From Cranoglanis bouderius (taxonomy: Eukaryota > Chordata > Actinopteri > Siluriformes > Cranoglanididae), in the NCBI GenBank assembly GCA_023630585.1, contig CM042543.1, positions 22,042,260 to 22,106,259 on the forward strand: a DNA stretch of 64,000 nucleotides, read 5' to 3'. Positions 23,201 through 32,418 of this stretch are shown here, piece by piece. The position numbers and the translations under genes were made by a program. The notes under the pieces were generated by a model. That model saw nothing but the letters and a program-made list of their open reading frames with translations, was not told the origin of the DNA and ran no database searches. Within the stretch, counting starts at the first letter, position 1. The number at the start of each line of letters is the position of its first letter.

Positions 23201-25192
23201 CTTGTTCTCACTTACTGCTAAAGATCCAGTGACTTGCAGAGTAAACACCACACAATCAATCTCAATCAATCTTGATCTAACAACCTTGCTTTGTGGCTTA
23301 ATAGTGGCTTAATAGAAAAACATATTGTTTAAATATTTATGACAATACACAGAGCTAGGCTAGTCTGTATTTTGGCGATACAATACTCAAGGGGATACTC
23401 TCTAAATCCTACTTTGTGAATGTGTTAGTGTATGTGTGTGTGTCAACTAAAGCATCAGAGCATATAATTGAGAGCAACCTGAGGTTACATTTATCTGGTG
23501 TTAACAAAAGAGAGAGTTTTATGAATCCATAACTATGCTGCCAGTCAAAGTAAAGTAATGTATGCTGGAATAATACAAACAGATTGGACTGTGACCCTTG
23601 AACAGACTTTTACTTTTGTTACTGGCCATCCATATGAACTCAGCCTCGTATAAGACAAGGAGTGTGTACACTGAAAGCCCTACCCATTGATTAATTGCTC
23701 AGTACAGTCTTAAACACATGCTGGAGCAGTGCACAGCTACCCCATTCTCTTCAATCTGTAGGAGCCAAGAATTGCTGAGCTTTCACAAATACTGCAAGAA
23801 GAATAAAACACAAACTTGACTGTTACTTCTAAATTTAACACACTGGAGAGAAATTTACTCCGATCATTTGCACGGATCTGTCAGTCACTAGAGCTGCGTT
23901 GGTTGTCAAAGCGCACAGTCTCAGTAAAACAGGACAAAAATTCAGAGGACGCATTTTATTTGCTGCAGGAGGGATTGGTGTAGATCATCACAGGCTGCAG
24001 TCTGTATCTTCCGGTGCCAAGTGATCTCATAACAAGCAAAATAAACCATGGGCTTTGTGCATGGGTGAATACAGTTGCCTGCCAAAGTGGTTGTAATTTA
24101 TTTAGAGCACCCACTAATCTTAAATAAATAGATGTAATTGACGATCATGACTGTACTCATATCCATCCTGTTATGTGTATTTTGAATTTTAATAAATCAG
24201 GTGGGGTTGGTGGAGGGTGGGGGGGTGGTTGGGGGTATGCGTCTATGGACTGCAGAGCTTCTCCAGCTCAGCACTGTTCATCGATGAGTCACAGTATGCA
24301 AGACACGGCTGCATACAGAATGATTTTATTTAGATCAGATTAAAGCTGGAGCAGGCCGCTAATCTGAGGTTTTAACTGCTCCTGTCCACATAGATCATCT
24401 TATCAGCTAGGGATTATAACTGTAGGGAGGAGAGTGGGTCAGATGGCTCACACTGATGCACACACATAGCACAACTAGTGTCCTATACACATATGCAGTT
24501 GTGTGTTTATATTGAACTAATGATCCTTTTCTATCCAGTGAAACAAAAATAAAATGAGTGTTGCATATAGATCATATCAGATCAAATAAATTAAGATCAG
24601 ACTGGCAATGTTTAAAAATTCCTACTATGTTGTTATTCAAAAATCTCTATGTAATAAGCCAGCTTTGTGCCATACTACCACTTAACATCCTGATTGTGTG
24701 TTTATTATCTTGTCTGTTATAATTAGGGATGCATCAATGGCAATTTTTTAAAAATAAATATGAGTACATTTTTGGTATTTGTTGATGCCAATACAGATAC
24801 TGTAATGACTAATTTAATTAATATTAAGCAATATATTAGTTGCTGCTGTGTCTTGCTAGCAATTAACTCCTTGTACGTTTATGTTTAAAAATATTTTCTC
24901 CCATTTAAACAGTATTTTTAATAGAGAGCGAGTGGATGGCTGACCTGAAAACACAGCAGTATTATCGAGAATGACCATTAAAAATGAGTGCAAAGTACCA
25001 TGTTTTGCACCTTGACTCACGAAGTGAGTGTAGACCCTGGCGAGCGAGGAGAAAGGAAGCAGAGCTTGCAGAACTGAAGTGCACTCACATGCAACAGTGC
25101 AACTCTCAATTAAAGATGCTGTTTAGATACCAAAAGACGTTTGTTCAGGTCATAAGTATTGTAGGAAGGTGCTGTAGTACCTCCTCTTGATA
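20273..25192. other. Long non-coding stretch, intron interior
   Basis: About 4.9 kb within the proposed host intron. I see no transposon ends, no splice-bounded open exon I can defend and no RNA gene. It has a G-rich block at 24200-24238 and short homopolymers (20840-20852). Conserved regulatory elements could be here but cannot be recognised from a single sequence. Confidence 0.5.
24200..24238 (+). other. G-rich block, possible G-quadruplex
   Basis: The block has at least four runs of three or more G within 40 bases (GGGG, GGAGGG, GGGGGGG, GGGGG), the pattern needed for an intramolecular G-quadruplex. There is no gene start nearby. Confidence 0.55.
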
Positions 25193-25194
25193 TA

Positions 25195-25703
25195 CAGTGG
25201 GGTCCAAAAGTCTGAGACCACTAGTGAAAATGCTTCTGTTTGGCATTCTTTTTAAATTTAACACAAAGGTTTTCATTACAAATGATATTATCAGCAATAA
25301 CTTGAACGAAACGTAGAATCTTAGAAACTATCTTAGTATTTGGTATGTCCCCTTTTTGCTTTAATGACAGTGTGCACTTGAGCTGGCACAGACTCCACAT
25401 GTTTCTGTAAAACCTGATGATCCATGTTAGATCAAATCCATCAGTGTGTCGTCAGAACACATGCTTCAGTGGAAAGGATAAGACTCATGGAAAATCTAAC
25501 CTTTTGTACAAAGCAGTTAACATGGTCAAGATCACAAATTTGCTTACATTTAAATAGGGACCTAGAAATTGTGCAACATCTTGAATATTCAAGAATAGTC
25601 AAGATGTTACACATTTCCTTTCGTTGTCTAAAAGTTTCTGTTTATTTCCAGTTTTAAATTAAAACAAATTTTCAATGTAATCTCAGACTTTTGGGCCCCA
25701 CTG
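25195..25703 (+). mobile_element. Short Tc1 derivative (family D), complete
   Basis: Ends CAGTGGGGTCCAAAAGTCTG and CAGACTTTTGGGCCCCACTG are inverted and flanked by TA at 25193-25194 and 25704-25705. It is 509 bp long and non-coding. Related pieces are at 10420-10840 and 36119-36207. It lies 255 bp upstream of the terminal host exon. Confidence 0.92.
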
Positions 25704-25958
25704 TATACGCAGAGCACATTTTTTGCCATCATTCATTGTGAAATATGTAAAGATTGCTGTCATTTCATGTCATATGTTGTACGCTGCAATATACACTAGG
25801 TTTACTTAACATGGCATTGGATGTTACATTAAAAAAAAATAAATAAAAAATTACGTATACAATTACAAGTACCTGACACTAGTATTAGTTTTGATGCATT
25901 ATAATCATTATGATCCCTGAAGAATCATACACAATGTGTATATCTCTCTTTTTTACAG

Positions 25959-26142
25959 TGTGGAGCTAGATTTTAAGTTGCAAGAGGATAAACTCCAGCC
26001 ATTGATGAAAAGACTGTGTCCAGCAGTAGACCCGCCCTACCCTTCTCTGCCTTATACACATGAAGTGTATACTTCCACTCCCAAGCGCAAGTCCAAGAGT
26101 GAAGCCAAGAAGCATGCACGCTGGAGACTCTGGTTTCTCTGA
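25959..26142 (+). CDS. Terminal coding exon of an unidentified host gene
   Basis: A good acceptor (TCTCTCTTTTTTACAG ending at 25958) opens an exon whose first base completes the Ser codon begun at 11831-11832. It then reads 60 codons to TGA at 26140-26142. The peptide goes from VELDFKLQEDKLQPLMKRLC through a Pro/Tyr-rich stretch (PPYPSLPYTHEVYTSTP) to a basic tail, KRKSKSEAKKHARW, ending RLWFL. It is not low-complexity and looks like a genuine cytosolic C terminus. I do not recognise the family. The first AATAAA downstream is at 26822-26827, beyond the CTTT microsatellite, which would give a 3' UTR of about 0.7 kb. Confidence 0.6.
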
Positions 26143-26382
26143 ATCGAGACTTTCACCTTGCTTATTTCCAGCATTCATGCGCCATAACGGCACAAGAACA
26201 TCCACAGCCCAATCTGTCAAATTCTGCACTGACAAACAGATAATGAAACACCACAACCCAGTGTTTTGAGGTTGTAGCACTGGGGCTGCATTTAGACGTT
26301 GGATTTTAATGAGGAATTGCATTTGTTTTCATCCTATCATCTTTAAAAACAGCCTGGAAACTGGAATCATGTTTACCAAAAT

Positions 26383-26412
26383 GTATTATTATTATTATTA
26401 TTATTATTATTA
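26383..26412. repeat. ATT microsatellite
   Basis: (ATT)n, about 10 units, within the putative 3' UTR. Confidence 0.95.
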
Positions 26413-26659
26413 AATATAAGGTTATGTTTAATTGTTTAATGAATATGGTAAGGATAGCCAGCATTTTGGATAAGATAGATTAGGGCTACTATTAAACTCC
26501 AAAAAATCTCCTTCTCTCCTTTTCTTGTCCTAACTCCTGTCTCCTTTTGCAGGGGCTCTATAGAGTGGAACAAATAACCTTCACAGGTAGTTCACCAAAA
26601 TTCTATTTTGGATGGTCATCTAAGACATCTAGTCAGCAAAGCACAAACTTATATTATTT

Positions 26660-26660
<1 letters not shown>

Positions 26661-26755
<95 letters not shown>

Positions 26756-26758
26756 TCA
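26661..26758. repeat. CTTT microsatellite
   Basis: About 24 TTTC units in a row. The long open frames in all three plus-strand phases and on the minus strand are artefacts of the repeat. Confidence 0.98.
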
Positions 26759-27986
26759 TTTACTGTAATAGGGAAGTTGTTCATATTTTGAGTTGTTCTG
26801 AAAGACAATGTGTAAATGCAGAATAAATTGGCTGCATGCACAATACATGACTTTATACATGACTACTTTAGTTCGTAGATAACTTTATATATTTTCCATT
26901 ACAAATATCGAGACTTTTATGTTGATAATTAGATGTTGAGGATTTGGCTGTTGAGAAGTAATTAAGTCTGTAATATTCTGTGAGCTCAAGAAGAACTGAC
27001 TTTCTCTTCAAGCGTACTCAAAAACAAATGTTTTCCATAAATTGTACTGACTTTTGATTTCAACAATAGTCTGTCTTTCATGCTGAACAATATATCTGGT
27101 AGTATGGCTGAAGCGATTGTCCAAACGTAAAATAATGGAGTTTTATTGTAACTTTTCAGGCTAATTTACATGGTGTTTTCTATAATGTCACTTTAATAAC
27201 ACAAACACCGGAACCGTACCTGCTTATCTGTGTACAAAAACTGAAATCCTTTGAGAACTGAAAAGTGAAATGATATAGACTAAAAGAGGGCTATGTACAT
27301 ATCTTATTTATATCAATTTAAGAAGTTATTACTTGTCAGCTTTGTATTAGCTACTCAAGAAATGTCAACTTCCCTCAAGCCATTACATCTATTTCAATGC
27401 TAAATGCAGTATAGTGTTAGGAACCAATCACTTGATGTCCAAACATCAGTTAAACCATATATATTTTTATAATTCATACACATATTAGTTTAGATTTACA
27501 GTCGAATTGCACAGTGTGGACTAGCTGTTAGTGTAGCATAATGAGACACAGATGCATTGCTTTACCTTTGAGAAAGTGCAATTGATTTATATTGTGCAAT
27601 ATTCTACATTTTATACTCTTTCTACCCACAAACAATTCATTTACAATAAAGAAACTGCTGCAAAACTCCAAGCCTCAGCTATCATTTTCAAATGGAATCA
27701 CTTTTTTTTCTCCAAAGCATACGAAAGGAGCACTGTCTTGTTTGGAGATACCTAAAAAGTAGATCACAGCACTCAGCTGTAGATCACAGCACTCATAGAA
27801 CAGATTGAATAGTGCTCTGAAAAGGACTCAGCTGCAGGATTAGAAGGTGGGGACTTTTTTCTTGCTGAAATTGATTGGCTCCAGCTCTGGCATGCTCCAC
27901 AGACATGCCCTGTGATTGGACTCCCTCCAGTGAAACACCTGCTGCCCAGATATTGCCAGTGAGTGCAAGGGAATAAGATGTTCCTC

Positions 27987-27989
<3 letters not shown>

Positions 27990-28033
<44 letters not shown>
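27990..28033. repeat. CT microsatellite
   Basis: About 21 CT units followed by an imperfect continuation to 28054. Confidence 0.97.
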
Positions 28034-28036
<3 letters not shown>

Positions 28037-28489
28037 ATCTCTCTTTCTCTCTCAGTTAGTATAATACACTATCTTTTTTGTATGTAAATACATGTTAAAT
28101 AGAGTTAGTAATAATTTAAAACACTCCACCTGTTAGTCATTAACCAATTTCTGTACTGAAACAGCTGACTGACCTGCATAACAGGGCAAAGCTGTGGTAG
28201 ATTTTATTAGCAGAAAAGCAGAAAGCTGTTTTAGCACAGAACTCATAACAGAGTTCCATTTTAAAGCTTAAGCCTGTTAAATCTCGATAAATCTTGTAGC
28301 TTGGAATGATCTGTTATCTCTGACAGCTGCTCTTATGACTCAAGGATTTCCGGGATCCATGATATTCTTCATTTGCATGTTTACTTTAAAGAGATTGACT
28401 GCATGCAATGGAATGTAAGGCTATATAGAATATTGCTAGTTTCTCATGAAAACCACTGACAGAATTTGAGATATTTAAGATTATTCCTG

Positions 28490-29258
28490 AAGAAACCCAC
28501 TCTAGATACCGCAGAGATCAGCAAGTACCAACTGGTGTCACTTCTCTCTATTTTTTTCCCTTCTTAAATTCTTGAATGTGCTGTATAAAATCAACTGTCT
28601 CTCTATCTTACCCAGAATGATGTCCAAGCTCCTCACCAATCTGGCTTCAAAGCAGCACATTCCATAGAAACTGCCCTTGTGGCCATTACTTCGAAGCTTC
28701 ATGCTACTAACTCAACCATACTGTCATCCGTCCTCATCCTCCTCAACCTTTCAGCAGCCTTGGCACAGTCAATCATAAGGCTCTCCTGTCTATCTTCATG
28801 AGTTGTGGAATTCGTGGCACAGCATGACAATGGTTTGTCTCCAACCTGGAAGGATACATGGAGGAAATCCACATCTGCTCCATGCAGACTCTCCACTGGT
28901 ATCCCACAAGGCTCAGTGCTGGGTCCTCTTCTATTCTCCATCTATACCTGTTGGTGAGGTCATAGGTTTTCATACCACTGCTATGCTGATGGTACTCAAC
29001 TCAACCTCTTCTTTCCCTCAGACACAAATGTTTCTGCACAGATCTCAGAATGTCTGGAAGGCATCTCGTCATGGCTGGCAGCTCATCAGCTGAAACTAAA
29101 TCCCAGCAAGACTGAGCTGCTGTACATCCCAGGAGATGCTTCCCCATGTATAGGTATTTATGGAAATTATTTTCTTTTCTTTGATGTCGCTCCTCCTACT
29201 TGTGCTGCTGTGTCAACCTGAATTTCCTCTATGGGGGATCAATAAAGGCACATCTTAT

Positions 29259-29303
<45 letters not shown>

Positions 29304-29870
29304 GTCAAGATCTTATGATATCCCTGTACAACTCTCAGATCTCCCCGTCACTGTACACAACCTTGAGTAGTCCTGGCTAACCAACTATCCTTCTCACCTC
29401 ACATCTCTAAACTGACTTGGTCATGCAGGTTTCTCCTTTACATTATCAGGAGGATCCGGTCATTTCAATCTACAGGGGTCACACAGGCACTTGTTCCGTC
29501 CCTTGTTATTTCAAGACTGGATTACTACAACTCGCTCCTGGCAGATCTGCCTTTGCATGCCATCTGAGCCCTGCAACTGATCCAGAATGCAGCTGCATGA
29601 ATTGCTTTCAACCTCACCAAGTTCTCCTACACTATGCTGTTGCTACACTCCCACCACTGGCTTCCTGTAGCTGCCCACATCAGATGTAAAACACAGATGC
29701 TTGCCTACAAAGCCAAAAACGGACCTGCACCCACCTACCTTAAAGCACTTATCACACCCCACTTGCTCCGAGCCCCTTGCACGGCTCGACTGGACCCACC
29801 ATCTCCCATTCATCAAGACTCTTTTTTGTCCTGGTATCCTGGTACCCAACTCCCCCTAGTTCATCCCTAG
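28490..29870 (+). mobile_element. L2-type LINE relic, reverse transcriptase region
   Basis: Translated pieces in shifting frames match the RT of the fish L2/CR1 group. Those recognised are ISKYQ-VSLLS near 28518, IPQGSVLGPLLFS at about 28896-28935, and CYADG at 28979-28993 where the catalytic YADD should be. Further on are QLKLNPSKTELLYIP near 29085-29130, HWLPVAA near 29650 and YKAKNGPAPTYLKALI near 29706-29753. The second Asp of the YADD box is replaced by Gly, and stops and frameshifts are many, so it is dead. The copy lacks the 5' endonuclease part and the true 3' end. A 152-bp foreign insertion interrupts it at 29150-29301. Confidence 0.85.
29150..29301 (+). mobile_element. Short LINE 3'-end insertion with TTATC tail, inside the L2
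   Basis: The L2 reading breaks at 29149 and resumes at 29302, with ATGT at both sides (29146-29149 and 29302-29305) as a target duplication. The insert ends in CCTGAATTTCCTCTATGGGG, then ATCAATAAAGGC and about nine TTATC units. This is the structure of a strongly 5'-truncated LINE 3' UTR with a microsatellite-like tail. Confidence 0.75.
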
Positions 29871-30032
29871 TTTTCAACACAATGACAATGAAAGGAGGAA
29901 ACGAAAAGTGTGGAAAGCCTTTTCTTGGCAGTTCGGCATGACTCAAGGTTTTTTGTTTGTTTGTTTGTTTGTTTGTTTTAATACAGATTTTACAGGTTTC
30001 CATCACCCATCTCCATATTTCCTTTACATTTA

Positions 30033-31084
30033 CAGTGCTGTGAAAAAGTATTTGCCTGATTTCTTCTGTTTTTGTGTATATCTCATACTAAATTGTTTCA
30101 GAAATTATAACAAAATCTAAGATAAAACAAAGACAACCCGAGTAAACACAAAATACAGTTTTTAAGTGATAATGTTATTTATTACCAACTGGGCCTATGT
30201 GAAAATGTATTTGCCATCGTAGTTACTAATTCCCCAAATCGATGAAACTGCATTCATAATGGGGTTCAGTTGGACTAGACGCAACCAGGCCTTATTACTG
30301 CCAGCCCTGTTCAATCAAATCAACACTTAAATAGAACCTTTTCAACACCATGAAGTTGGTTAAAAGGTCTTACCCAGTTACACACTATGCCAAAATTTAA
30401 AGAAATTCCAGAAATGATGCGGAAGAAGGTGATTGAAATACATCAGTCTGGGAAGGGTTACAAAGCTATTTCAAAGGCTCTGGGACTCCAAAGAACCACA
30501 GTGAGAGCCATTATCTCCAAATGGAAAAACTCGGCAGAGAAGTGAACCTTCCCAGAAGTGGCTGACCTTCCAAAATTCCTCCAAGAGCACAGCAACTACT
30601 CATCCAGGAAGTCACAAAAGAGCACTGAAAGAAAGACACTGGTGAAAACCACTGCTAACCCAGAAGAACATAAAGGCTCATCTGAATTTTGCCAAAACAC
30701 ACCTTGATGAGCCTCAAAACTTTTGGGAGAATGTTCTGTGTACCGATGAGTTGAAAGAGGAACTGTTTGGAAGACAAAGGTCCTGTTACATCTGGCGTAA
30801 ACCAAACACAGAATTCCACAAAAAAAAAAATCATACCTGGTGGATGATGGTGGCCTCTCTCCCAACATGCCTCTGTCCCAACTTTTTTTGAGTGTGTTGA
30901 AGGCATCAAATTCTAAATTTGTTTATATTTACAAAATACAATTAAGTTGGTCAGTGAAAACATTGAATAACTTTTCTTTGTACTTTTGTCAGTTAATTAA
31001 AGTTTCAAGAGACTTGACAAATCACAGATTTTTGTTTTTATTGCATTTTAGAAAAAAATCCCAACTTTTATGGAAATGGGGTTA
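30033..31084 (+). mobile_element. Chimeric Tc1 element: family A left part, family B right part
   Basis: The left end CAGTGCTGTGAAAAAGTATT and the first 780 bp match the family A element at 3167-4787 (opposite orientation). From about 30866 on, the sequence matches the right 220 bp of the family B element at 52336-53855 (GAGTGTGTTGAAGGCATCAA ... TTATGGAAATGGGGTTA). The join lies between about 30835 and 30866. The two ends are therefore not inverted repeats of each other, and the unit should not be transposable as a whole. Confidence 0.82.
30387..30835 (+). pseudogene. Tc1 transposase, N-terminal part only (family A)
   Basis: Starts at ATG 30387 (MPKFKEIPEMMRKKVIEIHQ, then SGKGYKAISKALGLQRTTV), a standard Tc1 helix-turn-helix region. 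It frays after about 30540 and can be followed to the first catalytic box near 30750 (CTDELKEELFG), where Asp is kept. Everything after a lysine run at 30820-30830 is lost at the chimeric junction. Expected full length is about 340 codons; roughly 150 remain. Confidence 0.8.
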
Positions 31085-31086
31085 TA

Positions 31087-31630
31087 CATTTCATACTGTA
31101 ACTAACTCGGTGGAGCTCGGTGCTGACTCGTGTCCTGCCATTTTTTTTGTGAATTTCAGAATGTGTGCAAAGGATCATGGGTGATTGGAGGACACAAAAT
31201 TGAAGCCTTCAACAGCACTTGACTTGGCAGCCAAGATATGCAGCCTTACTAGGACGCAGTCTTCCGTTTGAGAAACACCCTACATATCATCATAAAACTT
31301 GACCACGCTCTGAATGTACCCAAGAAGTTTCGTGACTGTGCTACCTTGTGGTCAAGAACTGTAACAACTTCCATTTTTTTCCTTATATCATTTGAAGAAT
31401 TTGACCATAGGTCAAAGTAGCAACAGATACCACAGGTCACAGCAGTAGTGGCAGCTGCAGCAGCAATGCCACCCTGCTGCTCATTTGTTCATCTAGACCT
31501 TTCCTCCTACAGTCAGAGAATTCCACCACTTTCCATCATCAAAACATACACATCACGAGTGAAAATACAAATCACCCTTGAATCCCTTTGCCTAAAGTTA
31601 TGGCTCTGCTTTCCTGTCATTGCTTAGGCA
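31087..31630. other. Flank of the LTR retrotransposon, nothing recognised
   Basis: No gene or repeat signature seen between the chimeric Tc1 element and the 5' LTR. Confidence 0.5.
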
Positions 31631-31982
31631 ACGACTGTTAGGTTTACCCTTCTCTAGCGCTCGCGACTCGGCAGGGAGTGAGTGAGTGGCATACTTCCGC
31701 ATTCCATTGCACGCATTCCAGCGCCATTCAAACACTCTCCGATGGACGTTTTCATTCATAGACTCACGTTTTGTTTACTTTTGCCATGTGCTCATGTTTT
31801 CGTTCACGTCATGTCTCCGCCTCCTATGTAACCCCATGTGCTTATGTTTTGGTCTACGTCATGTCTCCGCCTCCTGTGTTTCCCCATGTGCATTTGTTTT
31901 CATTCGTGTCATGTCTCCGCCTCCTCATTTGTTCATATAGTGGTTTCAGCTGTCTTTGATTTGGACATGTGATTATATTGTG

Positions 31983-31990
31983 TTTAAATA
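31983..31990 (+). promoter_or_regulatory. TATA-like box of the LTR
   Basis: TTTAAATA lies 30 bases before the GGCGGAGTATT sequence proposed as the transcript start (32013). The same box and spacing occur in the other three LTRs of the family, although U3 and R differ around it. Confidence 0.7.
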
Positions 31991-32012
31991 CCCCGCTCCG
32001 TTTCCGCTTTGG

Positions 32013-32023
32013 GGCGGAGTATT
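32013..32023 (+). promoter_or_regulatory. Predicted transcript 5' end, self-priming primer strand
   Basis: GGCGGAGTATT is placed where transcription should start relative to the TATA box. It is the exact reverse complement of 32403-32413 just inside the element. In Tf1 the first 11 bases of the RNA fold back to the primer-binding site and are cleaved to prime reverse transcription; the length here is also 11. Confidence 0.7.
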
Positions 32024-32402
32024 AGTATAGTAAAGTTTAACCGTGCGCCGTTTTTTTTCCACTTATCTCTTTTCTCGTGATTTCCAGATCACCTTTCTAG
32101 TACCGTGCGATTTGTTCCTTAGCTCTTTTCTCGTGATTTCCAGATCACCTTTCTAGTTTAGTATTAGTATAGCTTAACTCAGATGTGTTTAATCGTGCGA
32201 TTTGTTCCTTAGCTCTTTTCTCGTGATTTCCAGATCACCTTTCTAGTTTAGTATTAGTATAGCTTAACTTTGATGCATTTATGCATATTTGTTGACTGAA
32301 GTCCTTTATGTTTATTATTATTTTCAACTGTTCCTGATAAACTGAACACTTTCCCCTGCAAGTGCATCCTGCTTATCACCTTCACCCTACGAGTCGTAAC
32401 AG

Positions 32403-32413
32403 AATACTCCGCC
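32403..32413 (+). promoter_or_regulatory. Primer-binding site of self-priming type
   Basis: AATACTCCGCC starts one base after the 5' LTR end. It does not begin with the TGG expected for a tRNA primer, but pairs over all 11 bases with 32013-32023. The gag start codon follows six bases later (32419). Confidence 0.75.
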
Positions 32414-32418
32414 AAAAA

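Larger units (their letters stand above)
26143..28490. other. Putative 3' UTR and downstream non-coding DNA
   Basis: Contains ATT, CTTT and CT microsatellites listed separately, and an AATAAA at 26822-26827 that may end the host transcript. No further gene is visible. Confidence 0.5.
31636..32401 (+). repeat. 5' LTR (766 bp)
   Basis: Begins TGTTAGGTTTACCC and ends CGAGTCGTAACA. U3 has three copies of CATGTCTCCGCCTCC at 31810, 31860 and 31910, spaced exactly 50 bp. The probable R region has three copies of a CTCTTTTCTCGTGATTTCCA unit at 32067, 32123 and 32213. The polyadenylation signal near 32336 reads GATAAA here but AATAAA in the 3' LTR. Confidence 0.95.

Noticed and set aside
26547..26841. 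Open frames with Leu/Ser/Phe or Lys/Glu/Arg repeats
   Set aside because: Pure translation of the CTTT microsatellite on both strands.
29643..29849. Minus-strand open frame in the L2 region
   Set aside because: Antisense of recognisable L2 RT C-terminal sequence.
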